Positions 20,701 through 31,410 of a stretch of DNA of 31,564 bases are shown piece by piece. The first letter of the stretch is position 1. Each line of letters starts with the position of its first letter. The notes under the pieces were generated by a model that had not been told where the DNA came from, searched no databases, and saw only the letters and a program-made list of their open reading frames with translations. The DNA is from Basidiobolus ranarum. Its lineage: Eukaryota > Basidiobolomycota > Basidiobolomycetes > Basidiobolales. A program made the position numbers and the translations under genes. The stretch covers positions 1 through 31,564 of the forward strand of contig JASJQH010006964.1 in NCBI GenBank assembly GCA_040143965.1. The letters are read 5' to 3'.

Positions 20701-23700
20701 AATGCAAACCATCTTTGGAGGTAACCATTCACTTCGTAAAAGCTCGAGACTTGTCGGTCGATCTTTCGAGTTATGTGATAGCAACCAACGGATGATATTT
20801 GCTTGATTTTTCATCGTATCAATTGGAAATTGGGTAGGAAAGACAATGTCCACTGAGCGTATATCTCCAAGAGCCTGATAGGGATTTGGTTAGACCAGAT
20901 GAATCGAACCAAAGTTGCTTCAAAAGAGTATCTTACTATCGCACGTTCCATTCCAGTTGAAAAAGGACAACACATCTCGAAAAAAATCACACCTTCAGGA
21001 AATATTAATTATACTAGTAGCCAAGTAGAATAATATTAAACATCCCTACCAAGCGAATATATATCCACTGGAATAGAAAGAAGGTTAGGTAAGATGGATA
21101 GATGTAAACCAACATGTCAAGATATTTACCTTTTTGCGTATATCTTGAGCCATATTTGCTCTTATCGGCAATTTCTGGAGCAACATAGAATGTGGTTCCA
21201 ACCCCTGAAAAATATGAGATGATTGAGAAAGAGTTGTCAAGTGACGGGACTAAAAAAGATTTAGATACCAGAAGTCATAGAATCTTCATAAGCACCGTCG
21301 TAGCTAACTTGTTTGGAAGCATTTACATCCATCAGAGCGTAGCTGGATGTGGCTAAACCAAAGTCACCAATCTATAGAGGGGTTAACCAAGTAAGGTTAG
21401 GGCTATGATTGTTTTCAAAGAAAGCAAATAAACTATACTTTAATATCACCGTTGGAATCCAAGAAAATATTGTTAGGCTTCAGATCTCGATGAATCTGTA
21501 GGAATTGAGGAACAGCTTAGAAGTTGTTGCTGTTAAATAACTAATTTCATTGCAATTCTTACCATTTTCTACCAGAAAGAATTGTCAGCTTAAGTGAAAG
21601 TTTGGTTAGTCTGAAGTTTTCAGTAATACCTGACTATGAACGTGAACTAAATGAAGATTTTAATGTTAATTACTGCCAAAGCAATATTGGAAAGAAAATG
21701 AATATTATACCTAAGCCTTCAACAATCTGACGGAATAGCCTTTAGAGAATGGCAAGGATATATGTGAGTGATTTGATAAGACCGCTAAGGATAATGAATG
21801 TAATGAAGTAATATACTGAAAAACCAACCTCCAAGCTTCATCCACTGCAATTCCTTCATCAATCACATCTCTAATTATCATCATATTTGGTTACGAGATG
21901 GAATGTTGCCAAGAATCAAAGCTACGTACCTTAATGTTTTCTTCTCACAAAACTCCATTTGTATGTACAAAATTCTATATGATTCGGGTGGATTAGGCGG
22001 TCTTTTGAAGTTGACATTCATGTTAGAGCTAGTATCTGGTGAAAGACCATCATCACTTTCATCTTCGGAGGTGAGAAAAGGAGAACTGCGTTTACTTCCA
22101 AAATGAATGTTCGAGTAGCTACGACTCAAGTTATTCTTTCCATCAGTGCTTAAGAAATCGGATTGAAAATCGATGGCACTAATATCATCTTCGTCGTTAC
22201 TTTTTTCCAAGTCGGAACCTTCGGAAGAATAATCACTGTTCGATTCGCTGTCCATCCAGGCACCATCGGCATCTAGTAAAGTAATCACAGTTGACAAAGG
22301 CTTCTTGGTTAATGAGATGGTTAAAAGCGGTACCTTCGAGCCATGTAGTGAAATATCGGACAACATATTGATGGTGCAGTCGCGATAATGTAGTCACCTC
22401 TCGTAAAATCTTGCGATTGTTATCGATGTCTCTTGGATTTAATTTGATCTTCTTGATCTGCATTGTATTAAAAAGAAGTTAGGTAAAGCTACAAGTGAGT
22501 TAGCTTAAGATGGCAAAGTACCGCATAGTGTCTATCAATAAATAGAGTTAGTAAGCAATGGTTTTATCACACTTAGAATCAAAATATCAATCTACCTTCC
22601 GTCCAGTTTGTTTCGCGCTTTAACCACTTCGCCAAATCCTCCTAAAATCCAGATTAAATGTATGAAGATATGACGGAGACTCTCACCACATAAAAAAAAT
22701 ATACCTTTCCCCAAAAATTCTATCTCTTCGAAATCTGACTTATATCGAGAAAATCCTACACTACCAAAAGAGTTCAATGGACTCTTCAGAGGAGATAAAG
22801 GCGAGTCAAGACTTAAAGCAGGATGCAGAAATGCATTGGAAAAGTTCAAATCTCCGGCGACGTCATGGACACCCTTAGAGATGCTTACTGGAGACTTCAT
22901 TTTTGCTATTGAAAATGTTAAGATAAGCAAGACCAATGAGTAAATAAATCAACGTACTATTCAGCATGAAGGTGATGGGATGCACATTGTTATCCTCTTC
23001 AATCAAGAATGGATGCTCTAACAATTCCAAGGCCGCTGGACGGAGTTTAGGGTCTCTAGATTGAAAGAAAACATTGAATTTCTAATGTGAGATTACCAAT
23101 AATCTGGACTTGAAATGCTTACTTAGAAAGTATCTTGCTCAATATATCGCGCAATGAGTCAGGTATCTCGGTTGTTGCTTGTTAAGATATAGCTAGTTAG
23201 TTAAATGGTCGCTTTCAGCGAGTGTTTCAAAATATAGAATGCAAATTACAGGCTTCAAAAAGCTGTTCAATATCCGGGTACTTGGTCGTTATCTGACTAC
23301 CCCAAATCATTTCTACCATAGCTACCCCCAAAGACCAAATATCGGTTTTCCTAAAATTCATAAAAATGTTAGGAATGCCATCCAACATGTAGAGAATCAA
23401 CCTGGTGAGTTGATAAATACCTTCCGAACAAATCAGGTCTAGAGACAATCTCGGGTGCAGGCCTACATTAATAGATGTTTTACGTCAGTTGTATGTAACG
23501 AAGGGTAAAAAATCCACAAAACGTACCAACTAGATGTGGCGTCATCAGAGAACATCGGAGACAAAGGGCATATTTGATCCAGGTCTGTTGTGAGAGAGTT
23601 AGAATAAGTATTCATGCTCAGTGCAGTTTAAGTGAAGCCGACGTAGAGCGCATCTATATTTACCTAGTAGTCGTCGAGCATAGCTAACATTACATAATTT

Positions 23701-25466
23701 CACAATCTTTGTTTTTTGAATATCTTCGGTACAGTAGATATTTGCAGTTTTTACATCTAGCAACAGAGTTGACAATTAGATATCTTAGAAACACCAAAGA
23801 CAATCCACAAACACTTCAATACTACCTCTATGAACAAAGCCATTCGCATGTATATATATCAATGAATACAAGAGCTGTTTGCTATATTTCCTCACAAGTG
23901 ACAGTTGAATTGTGCCGCATTTTTCAAGTAGATCCTGCAAGGTTTCTCCAGCAACGTATTCAGACAACACATACAGCTTCCAACCAGCTTCAACCATCTC
24001 TAATTTAGCTCCAAATATGCTAACCATATGATTGTTTCGAAGACCCTTTAATTTGTCCAGTTCCTTCTTCACTTGTTGCAGCTTAGGTAAAGTGATAAGT
24101 TAAGTGAACTTGAGTAAAAATTCGACATAAATTACCTTTCCAATTCCAGTGTTACTTTGATAATAAGGTGCTGTGATCTCTAATTCTTTCAAACAAAGTA
24201 CATCATTGTCTCGATAGCCCGCTTTTGTCAAATAATCAGTAGGCTTCACTAAGTGTAAGACTCCAACTGAATCTATATTACAACAATGCATAATAAGTCA
24301 AGGGGCACATACTTCTAACCAGTCATTACTAGCCTAACCTTGCCCAAGCTTATGATATATGATGACGGATTGAAAGGTAGCATTCTAATTTGACACCAAC
24401 AACATTGGTAAGATTATTGATCCTACAATGAGTAACATGAAGGCACAACTAACCTGCGAGTTTTCGGGGTCAAGAACAATGGGCTCGTCGAATGATACTT
24501 TGAGGAAATCCAAATCTTCTGGGGCAACTGTATCTCTCATGTTTTTTACTTTCAGTTCTTTTCGTCGTTGTCGCTCTTCTTTGATTTTCTCTTCTTTTCT
24601 TTGTATATCCTCTTGAATTTTTTTGGTCAAGCTTAGTTGCTCGTTCATTTTTATTTCTTCCTGGATCTGCTCAAGTCGACTTTGCTCAATCTGAGCTTTC
24701 TCTTGCTCCTCCTATAAATATTTTCAATATTAACATATGTACTTGAGGTGTTCGAAATGTGTGAATTGGAATGAAAACCTTTGTAGTCAATTCTAATCTA
24801 TTCAACATTTGATCATGAAAGGATATAGTCGGTGTCATGGCGGAATTATTAGTAGTAATGAAGTCTTGTACCAAATTTGCAATCTCATATGTCATTTCCT
24901 GCCCTATTAATGTGGCTGCAAAAGCTTTCATTTGCTTAGTCAACTCTTGTATTTGTGCTAGGGAGAGCCCTTTCCACTTTTCTAGTCTTAATTCCGGTAG
25001 CGTTGTAGGATAATTTTTTCCAAACCTTCGAGAAACCGAAGGTAGTTTTAGTAAGAGAAGCAGTGGGAATTTAAGCTGCTTGTATGGAGGGTTTATTGTT
25101 GAAAACAAGAGGATACGCAAAAGTTGGCTTAAATCTTACCTGACATATAAATCCACGGTCACTATATCTTTCAATTCATCGCCATGAGGGACCAAATGCA
25201 ATCTGAACTCGTGGGCGGTAGGTAATATCTAGTTTGAGGAATGAAGTAAGGAATAATACGACTTGTAGAAAGGAGACAGAATTTTCATTACATTCCAGGC
25301 AGAAGTGACATTGATGGTTTCAAAATCGCTCTATATAATTTTGAATGAGATTTAGCTCGTAGACCATGAAGCAGTTCAATTTAGATTCTATATCGCGCTT
25401 GTGGTATACCATAAATATAGCCTTCAACGCTTCAAGCTCATTTTCTTGTATTTCTGAGTTGTCCAT
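17726..25466 (-). CDS. GCN2: GCN2 eIF2-alpha kinase, about 1,630 aa, about 42 exons
   Basis: Senses uncharged tRNA and phosphorylates eIF2-alpha under amino-acid starvation. All hallmark domains occur in order. An RWD domain (about 7-140, with YPTTLPEL), which binds Gcn1, is followed by a charged coiled-coil linker (145-205) and a pseudokinase (about 232-525). The active kinase (about 585-957) has GKGGFGEV, YAIKKIKL (K613), IHRDLKPNN (D802), GDFGLA (D820) and a T-loop [14 protein letters not shown] with candidate autophosphorylation sites T850 and T855. It also carries the acidic/Ser-rich kinase insert (about 653-750) typical of the family. A HisRS-like domain (about 965-1,360, [21 protein letters not shown]) and a C-terminal anticodon-binding/dimerisation region (CDVFVASFG to the end) complete it. 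Start ATG is at 25466 ([19 protein letters not shown]) and the stop at 17726. Nearly every intron is 45-110 nt. Two microexons (22522-22531, 21563-21568) lie in the kinase domain. Length is normal for GCN2. Confidence 0.93.
18115..18122. promoter_or_regulatory. E-box palindrome TCACGTGA inside a GCN2 intron
   Basis: TCACGTGA is a perfect E-box-type palindrome followed immediately by CGTGCAC. It lies in a short intron near the 3' end of GCN2. It could bind a bHLH factor, but its intronic 3' position makes this speculative. Confidence 0.25.
18311..18330 (-). repeat. telomere-like TTAGGG/TTAAGG tract in a GCN2 intron
   Basis: On the transcribed (minus) strand the tract reads as repeated CTAACC/TTAACC shortly before the acceptor. 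It therefore doubles as tandem branch-point candidates and pyrimidine-rich intron sequence, which is the simplest explanation. Confidence 0.6.
18553..18589 (+). repeat. GGTGA and GATA microsatellites in a GCN2 intron
   Basis: Three GGTGA-type units followed by three GATA units lie within the 108-nt intron that splits the GCN2 C-terminal domain. On the transcribed strand this is a CTATC/TCACC pyrimidine-rich tract leading to the CCTCTAG acceptor. Confidence 0.75.
21563..21568 (-). other. GCN2: 6-nt coding microexon of GCN2 (AAAATG, Lys-Met)
   Basis: A 17-nt exon ending VHVHSQ (21630-21646) and the exon starting IHRDLKPNN (21439-21495) are separated by two introns of 61 and 67 nt. Between them, CTGGTAG-AAAATG-GTAAG supplies acceptor, six coding bases and donor. 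Including it gives HSQKMIHRDLKP, which has the spacing found in GCN2 kinases (HSQ-x-[MI]-IHRDLKP). Skipping it keeps the frame but deletes two residues next to the catalytic loop. Confidence 0.8.
22522..22531 (-). other. GCN2: 10-nt coding microexon of GCN2 in the VAIK strand
   Basis: ACACTATGCG, flanked by a GATAG acceptor and a GTACT donor, completes RHYA and joins to IKKIKL, forming the ATP-anchoring lysine strand. The flanking introns (22458-22521 and 22532-22595) are 64 nt each. Without this exon the reading frame shifts, so its inclusion is required for an active kinase. Confidence 0.85.
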
Positions 25467-26152
25467 TATAGAATGAACATTAGCTACGACGTAAATTTTG
25501 GTTTGTAAATTAAAGTTGGATTTTCTCCAACGATGACATATCCAATTCTTTGAATTAACTATCAATTGATTGATTTAATGCCTAGAATAACTTGGACAAA
25601 ATCCAAAATTGACAGAAACTATTGCTTGATTTGTCTCTTAGCATCGATCACGTTATCTAAAGTGAGCATAGAGACACGTTTGCCATAACACTCTCCTTTA
25701 TCACGATCTTTTATATTAATAAAAGCAAAAGAGGTCAGCGATAAACAAACCCGCTAATAACCTCAACTATCTTGAAATGTAGATTTACGGATGTTTGTAC
25801 ACGCTCTCCCACCCTTGCGTGGGAACGCTTGGAAGATGAAAAGGCAACCCGATCCACATTAAAGTTCAGTAATTGATCAAATGCTCAAGTTCACGTCATT
25901 GAATATCTCTATATTTATATGCGAAGAAATATACAGTTGTTTGAGACATTTATGATTGTAAGCCAGAAGAGGGCCTAGCAGTCGGTGGGAAAATTAACAA
26001 TGAGGTGAGAAAATTGTACTGATCTGCCGACGTCAAAGCTATAAATTATTTAGATATCTTGTCTCAAATAATTGAATCATCTTCTGTTCAAAAATTAGGA
26101 ATTTCACTAGATTTCTTAGAATCTATTGACTGTTATACACTCCAACCTATCC
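25467..26152. promoter_or_regulatory. head-to-head intergenic region of GCN2 and kynureninase
   Basis: Separates the ATG codons of two divergent genes by 686 bp. It holds two ATF/CREB-like cores: CACGTCAT near 25892-25899 and GACGTCA at 26029-26035, about 120 bp upstream of the kynureninase ATG. It also has a small hairpin (25808-25823). No perfect Gcn4 site TGACTCA was seen. No coding exon or tRNA is visible. Confidence 0.5.
26029..26039 (+). promoter_or_regulatory. CRE-like element GACGTCAAAGC upstream of kynureninase
   Basis: Contains GACGTCA, seven of eight bases of the ATF/CREB palindrome TGACGTCA. The same 11 bases recur upstream of the INTS10 homologue at 28237-28247. Confidence 0.35.
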
Positions 26153-27966
26153 ATGACCTTGAACATACAAGCACGTTTGGAGAGTCTGGCCAAAGAGGCC
26201 AATATTGACCTTTTGAGCTCTGAGTTTGCTCATTATATGGATAAGCAAGATAAACTTGCCAACTTGCGCCAAGAATTTTACATCCCTACTGTACAGGATG
26301 TTTTACCTGAAAGTGAACGTATGTATATTCAATAACTAGAGTACTCGACTAACTGAGGCTTTTGTGTAGTTTAATTTACTTATATTTCTGCTCGTGTACC
26401 TTAGAAAAGCCACTTGGTCCATATAAAGCTGAAGAGGAGTGCATCTACTTGTGTGGAAATTCTTTGGGTCTATTGCCGAAGAAGTCTAAACAATATGTTG
26501 AAGAAGAACTCGACGTTTGGGCGCATAGGTATATGATACTTAGTAGTTCTTAGTATTTCATATATTAACCGACCTATTATGTTCGTCTTAGTGGCGTTCA
26601 TGCTCATCATAAGCATAAGCATGGCAGACCTTGGGTTTCTATCGACGAGAAAGTTGTTGAATTGAGTGCTAAAGTTGTGGGTAAGTCTTCCTCCCGTTAC
26701 AAAAAAAATCTTATAACATTTAAACTTATTCATTATTTATATAGGGGCGAAACCTATTGAAGTGGCTAGTATGGCAACTCTTACCTCTAATCTCCATTTT
26801 CTACTATCGGCCTTCTATAAACCTACCGAGAAAAGACACAAAATACTCATGGAGTACAGAGCCTTTCCCTCTGACCATGTAGGCATTCATATTATTAATT
26901 TTTGTTTGGTTCAAGATTCTAAAAGGATCATAGTACGCAATTGAATCCCAGATAAGACACCATGGATTCAACCCTGAAAGCAGTTTAGTTACCGTTGCCC
27001 CTCGTAAAGATGAATATATGATATATACCGAAGATATTTTGGAAACCATTGAAAAGGAGGGCGACTCTATTGCAATCGTTTTATTCAGTGGTATTCAATA
27101 CTACACAGGCCAATTCTTCGACATGGAAAGAATCACTAAAGCAGCTCACGATAAGGTACATTCTATGTTGTACACTTTGCATTTAATGCACCATGTTAAT
27201 ATTTTAGAACGGCAGGGATGTCTCGCTGGCTTTGACTTGGCCCACGCTGCAGGAAATCTTCCGTTGCAACTTCATGATTGGAATGTCGACTTTGCCTGTT
27301 GGTGTACCTATAAATATCTCAACTCGGGTCCTGGTGGTATAGGTGGCTTGTTTGTTCATGAGAAATACGCCTACGATTTTGATAGACCTCGGTAATAATG
27401 ATTTTTTATCGAGCTTTTATTCCTTTCGAGTACTGACAGTAACTGCGATTTCAGCTTTAGTGGATGGTGGGGACACAATAAGAGCACCAGATTCCAGATG
27501 AATAATGGTATGTCCAATTCGATGTTTTGTTAACACACTATCTTAACTCGACACACTTCCAGTAAGCGATCCTCTTCCTGGTGCCGCTGGTTTCCAAATG
27601 TCCAACCCCTCAGTGTTGACAACGGTTTCTCTACTCGGAAGTTTAGAGATCTTCGAGCAAGCTTCAATGCAGGAGTTGCGGGAGAAATCCTTATTACTTA
27701 CTGGGTATCTGGAATATCTTCTTGATAATCTATTTGATGCATCTTCCTTTACCGTCATGACCCCACGTAATCCCGAGCAACGTGGGTGTCAGCTCTCCTT
27801 TTTGTTCGGAGAAAACGTGAAGCAAGTATATCATCAACTTAGCTCATCAGGGGTGGTATGTGATGTACGTGAGCCAAATAGCATCCGCATTGCCCCAGTG
27901 CCACTTTACAATTCCTTTTTGGATGTGTACAAATTCATCGATTTGCTGAAATCTATTAAGCAGTAG
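26153..27966 (+). CDS. BNA5: kynureninase, 455 aa, 8 exons
   Basis: PLP-dependent hydrolase that converts 3-hydroxykynurenine to 3-hydroxyanthranilate plus alanine (and kynurenine to anthranilate), in tryptophan breakdown and de novo NAD synthesis. Exons: 26153-26318, 26405-26528, 26592-26680, 26745-26878, 26934-27155, 27216-27391, 27455-27507, 27563-27966 (1,368 nt, all phases agree). Recognisable family blocks in order are [113 protein letters not shown] and [12 protein letters not shown]. The PLP Schiff-base lysine is K278 in TYKYLN, and D252 in FDLAH would pair with the pyridine nitrogen. The length is normal for eukaryotic kynureninase. The start is the first ATG of the frame; the frame upstream of it lacks one. 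I see no targeting peptide, so the enzyme is probably cytosolic. Confidence 0.96.
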
Positions 27967-28508
27967 CAGTCAAGAGAAGTGGCTGGGGTGAAATAGGAGT
28001 GCAGGCATTAAGTCAATAAACTATACCCACACATAAGTCACGGGCATTGATGATTATTATACTGAGTCTGAACCATAGGGGTCAGTGATGGTCACATTAG
28101 CCACAAATTGTTTTTATTCTTGGGGCTCATTGGGAGTGTTGATACGATGAAGTATCGCCCTTCATCCATTAACCATTAAAGGCTTGATTAGCCTCAAGGC
28201 TCAACAGATTCTCACCAAGGATGATCATACATCATAGACGTCAAAGCGCTTTCCATTTAATTTAATAGCAAACATTTGATTATGTTGATCTGTTCGAGAC
28301 TTTAGCTGGCTCCGATCATTACCCAACTTCTAGTTCATTTCCTTTCAATATTCCTTTTTGGGTGAAGCATTTTACGCACAGAGATATATCCCTGATTTCA
28401 AATGCCTTATAAACAAGACCCACGGTCAATATTTGGACAAGTGACCGTTACAGCTTTCAACCAATTTACGCATTTTGATTTCTTGGTGGATAACAATAGC
28501 ACACTCTT
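27967..28508. promoter_or_regulatory. intergenic region between kynureninase and INTS10
   Basis: About 540 bp with the kynureninase 3' UTR and the INTS10 promoter. The only distinct element I see is GACGTCAAAGC at 28237-28247, a copy of the element upstream of kynureninase. No coding exon or RNA gene is visible. Confidence 0.5.
28237..28247 (+). promoter_or_regulatory. CRE-like element GACGTCAAAGC upstream of INTS10
   Basis: Identical over 11 bases to the element at 26029-26039 and about 270 bp upstream of the INTS10 start codon. Binding by a bZIP factor is inferred only. Confidence 0.3.
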
Positions 28509-31410
28509 ATGAATCCTAAGGTTACTGAGCTAGTTAACTCTATACAGAGGCATATAGTGGATGGTGTTTTTCCATTAGCCATTAGTGAAGTAGAGCGGGG
28601 TCTAAGCGAGTTTCCAAGCTCAGTGGAATTACAAGTATTATCTGAACTGCACCACTATCTACCTTTTATAATTATTAACCTTAGAATAGCTTTTACGCCA
28701 TAGAGTGGCCGTTCGGCAAAAAAGATTTACAGCTGCCGCCACCTATTTTAACGAAATGTTTGTAGCAATTCTTCCAAACCACTGATACTTTTCTATTCTC
28801 ATTTTAACTTTCTCAAAGTCAAAGACAGTTTCCTTCCCACGAGCTTTTTGGTAATTATCTTCAAGAGGTTGGGAATTCGGTTCTACAGGAATGTCAAAAT
28901 GAACATCTTGGTGAGTTAACCTTCGTTGGTGTTGATTAAAAGTTGAAAGCTTATTCTCCTTAATTTTTTGACTCATAAAATAGTTTTCTATCGGAACGCT
29001 CCAAAGTCTACTCAGAAACAACTTTTGATTAGTGCAGCAGGTAGTAGAAAAATTTGAAGATAGATATTCCAGCCCACAGATATCTAATCTCAAGCTGCTC
29101 ATTGTTTTGTTGTAGCCTCTTTTGAACGTTCTGGAGAGTATCTGTCGGCTTGTAAATTACAATCAACTTTGTTGGGCCAGTTCCCTGAATTAATACCAAG
29201 CTATGGGGTAAGTGTAACTTAATTCTCTCATTTCATATACATACTGGATTCTAATCAAATTGTTTTTACAACGATGAAGCCGCAAACTGTTAATTTAGCT
29301 CTCGAAGGAGAAAAAAGAAATGAGCCTTTACCTATAGTGAATGGATTTCGGAGTGTAGTCGGTAGGGGTTTTTATCATACATTCGAGGTTATAGTTGATT
29401 CCCTAACTAATGTTAATCATGCTAGTGAACTCAATCATCCCGACCATATTCAAGAAGAAGGTTATAATCAGAGAATTTGGTACCAATGATAGCCAAGGCA
29501 ACGAGAGTACCGAGTCTCTTTATATCTACAGAGAGCAATTTGATTCATGGCTTGAGATAGTACAGGGATATTGTCTCTCTAATATCGAATTTTCCAAGCT
29601 TCACGAGCTCTTTTTGTTAATGGTCAAACAATGCAGCCTACTTGACAATGGCAGGTTAGTGAAGTTCATTTACTCACTCCCAGAAGGAAGCTAAGATTGT
29701 ATTGATCTCATCATAGCGACGATCCAAACCTCTCTACCCCAGATAGATTTCTCGGTTTCTTGAATGGCTATCCTGATGCTTTGGCATCGGAACTTCAAAT
29801 TCGATTTCTCATTAGCTACTTTGCCCATTTGGCTGTGAACTATTATCAAGTTAGCTCCGATCGATCTAAAACAAATGAAGAATCAGGTACTGTTCATTCA
29901 ATGTAATGCTTATATAGCAGTCCCTTAGTCCTAAGTGTGCATATTTTTTCTAGCTTCAATAATGATTCCTTTAGTCCCAATCACTAGTTTTGGCGCGGAG
30001 AAAATTCTCAAACGTTCAAAAATAGAGGGCTCTCCGATATCGAGCACTCATGCAGGCGTAGGCAAGCTAAAGCCTGGGAATCGAACTGGTAATGTTTTTC
30101 CTGCTTATATGATTTTTTACGTGAATCTAACCTGGTGAGCATTAGATACACAGACTTACGAGTTGCTCAAGCTCTTGATGTCCGTGTATAAGAGAGGAAA
30201 ACATGAAACGAATAGATTTGAAGAAGGTATGCTTTACTTTGCAAAATCAACATTTAGAAATATCCCGCTTACATGTTTATTTTATAGTACTGGAAAATAC
30301 TTTATCTCACCTGAAAGTCCCGTTCGTGGTAGAAAACGCGGTTTTGTACGCAAGAGCAGATATTGCAATATTCGATGTACGTATAGCCTCGTCTCAATTA
30401 AAAATCATAACTCACATTTCTTTTGTCGGGTTCTAGGGCCTAACATCCGAGGCTATTCCTCTGTATCGAGAATTAAGTTCCAGACTGAAGGAGGCTTGGC
30501 AAACACAACAGTACATTATGAATAAAGTGAATTCTACGCAGAGTGCGGATCATGACATAATATTAGCGCTGAATAAAATTGATATGAGTATGTTAAAATC
30601 CCGGTGGTCGCCTATATTCCCATTTCGCTTGATCTTCTCCATCGGTTTGTGTAATCTTATGGAAGAAAGCTACAACGTATGTTATTCGTAAATCACGTCC
30701 CGTACACTAGGTGACTCTAACATAGTCATATAGGAAGCAATTACCGAGTTCTTCGCTATTGTTGGAGCAATGCCATTCAAGTCATTAGATCGCCCCGTAA
30801 ATCTGGAACACAAAAGACCCGGCTTGGAATCTTTAGTTCCGGAAGCTTTGGCCACGGTGTGCTTAGAGTACATTGCCACAGGAATTGAGGTGAAATGACA
30901 CAGTATGATGTGGAATATTATTATTACTGTGATTGAAGCTAAACCTGTTAATCTAGCAAGAAATCTATCAACAGGGACCCCGAGATGCCACTATTGGCTG
31001 CTGGATGGTGATAAATCAATTCCTAACCGTCGATCGAAATCACAAAATAGACAAAGCCTTTGAGATGATTCTACAACGTGGCCACTTTGAATTTCCAGAT
31101 TTTTTCCGGTATATCTTTGGTAGTCCAGACGAATCCACATAATGCATCCATTGGCGAATGAAAGACCACTAATAAGCTTTGACATATTTTAGATTCTGAT
31201 ACTTTACGCATGATTTCCCAGTTGAGTTCCAAGGTGGATTTGAAGCTTGGGGGGAAGTTTGGTGAGCAAGAGTTAAGGCCCATGCTGAATGCCCACATGA
31301 ATGACATACAAAATCTTCAAAATAACTGGAGACATATATTGGTTGAATACTCTCGGACCTACTATCGATTCTTGGTGAACGCCAGTGGCATTGCCCCAAG
31401 CTTCATCTGA
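28509..31410 (+). CDS. INTS10: Integrator complex subunit 10 (INTS10) homologue, 649 aa, 15 exons
   Basis: In animals INTS10 belongs to an arm module of Integrator, the nuclear complex that cleaves nascent RNA at snRNA and paused genes. Exons: 28509-28634, 28690-28758, 28829-28910, 28984-29040, 29116-29207, 29280-29361, 29426-29654, 29717-29886, 29954-30057, 30154-30226, 30288-30376, 30437-30676, 30734-30889, 30957-31119, 31193-31410 (1,950 nt, all phases agree). The protein is all alpha-helical with no catalytic motif. Blocks that follow animal INTS10 (about 710 aa) in order and spacing include SFERSGEYLSACKL, LGQFPELIPSYG, NGFRSVVVNSIIPTIF, FDSWLEIVQGYC, SIMIPLVPI, EAITEFFAIVGAMPF, LVPEALATVCLEY and QRGHFEFPDFFRYIF. 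Identity is low, so the call rests on the full-length pattern. Exons 9-11 are the least certain. An alternative last exon could run to a TAG at the window's final base. Confidence 0.72.

Noticed and set aside
25320-25411. Reading straight through the first GCN2 exon past ...KAIFM
   Set aside because: The continuation hits a stop and does not resemble an RWD domain. Splicing at the GTATAC donor to the exon beginning SDFETINV restores RWD similarity.
25808-25823. Small hairpin (CCCAC, 6-nt loop, GTGGG) in the GCN2/kynureninase spacer, considered as part of a tRNA or other RNA gene
   Set aside because: The flanks do not extend the stem, and no tRNA arms or promoter boxes are visible.
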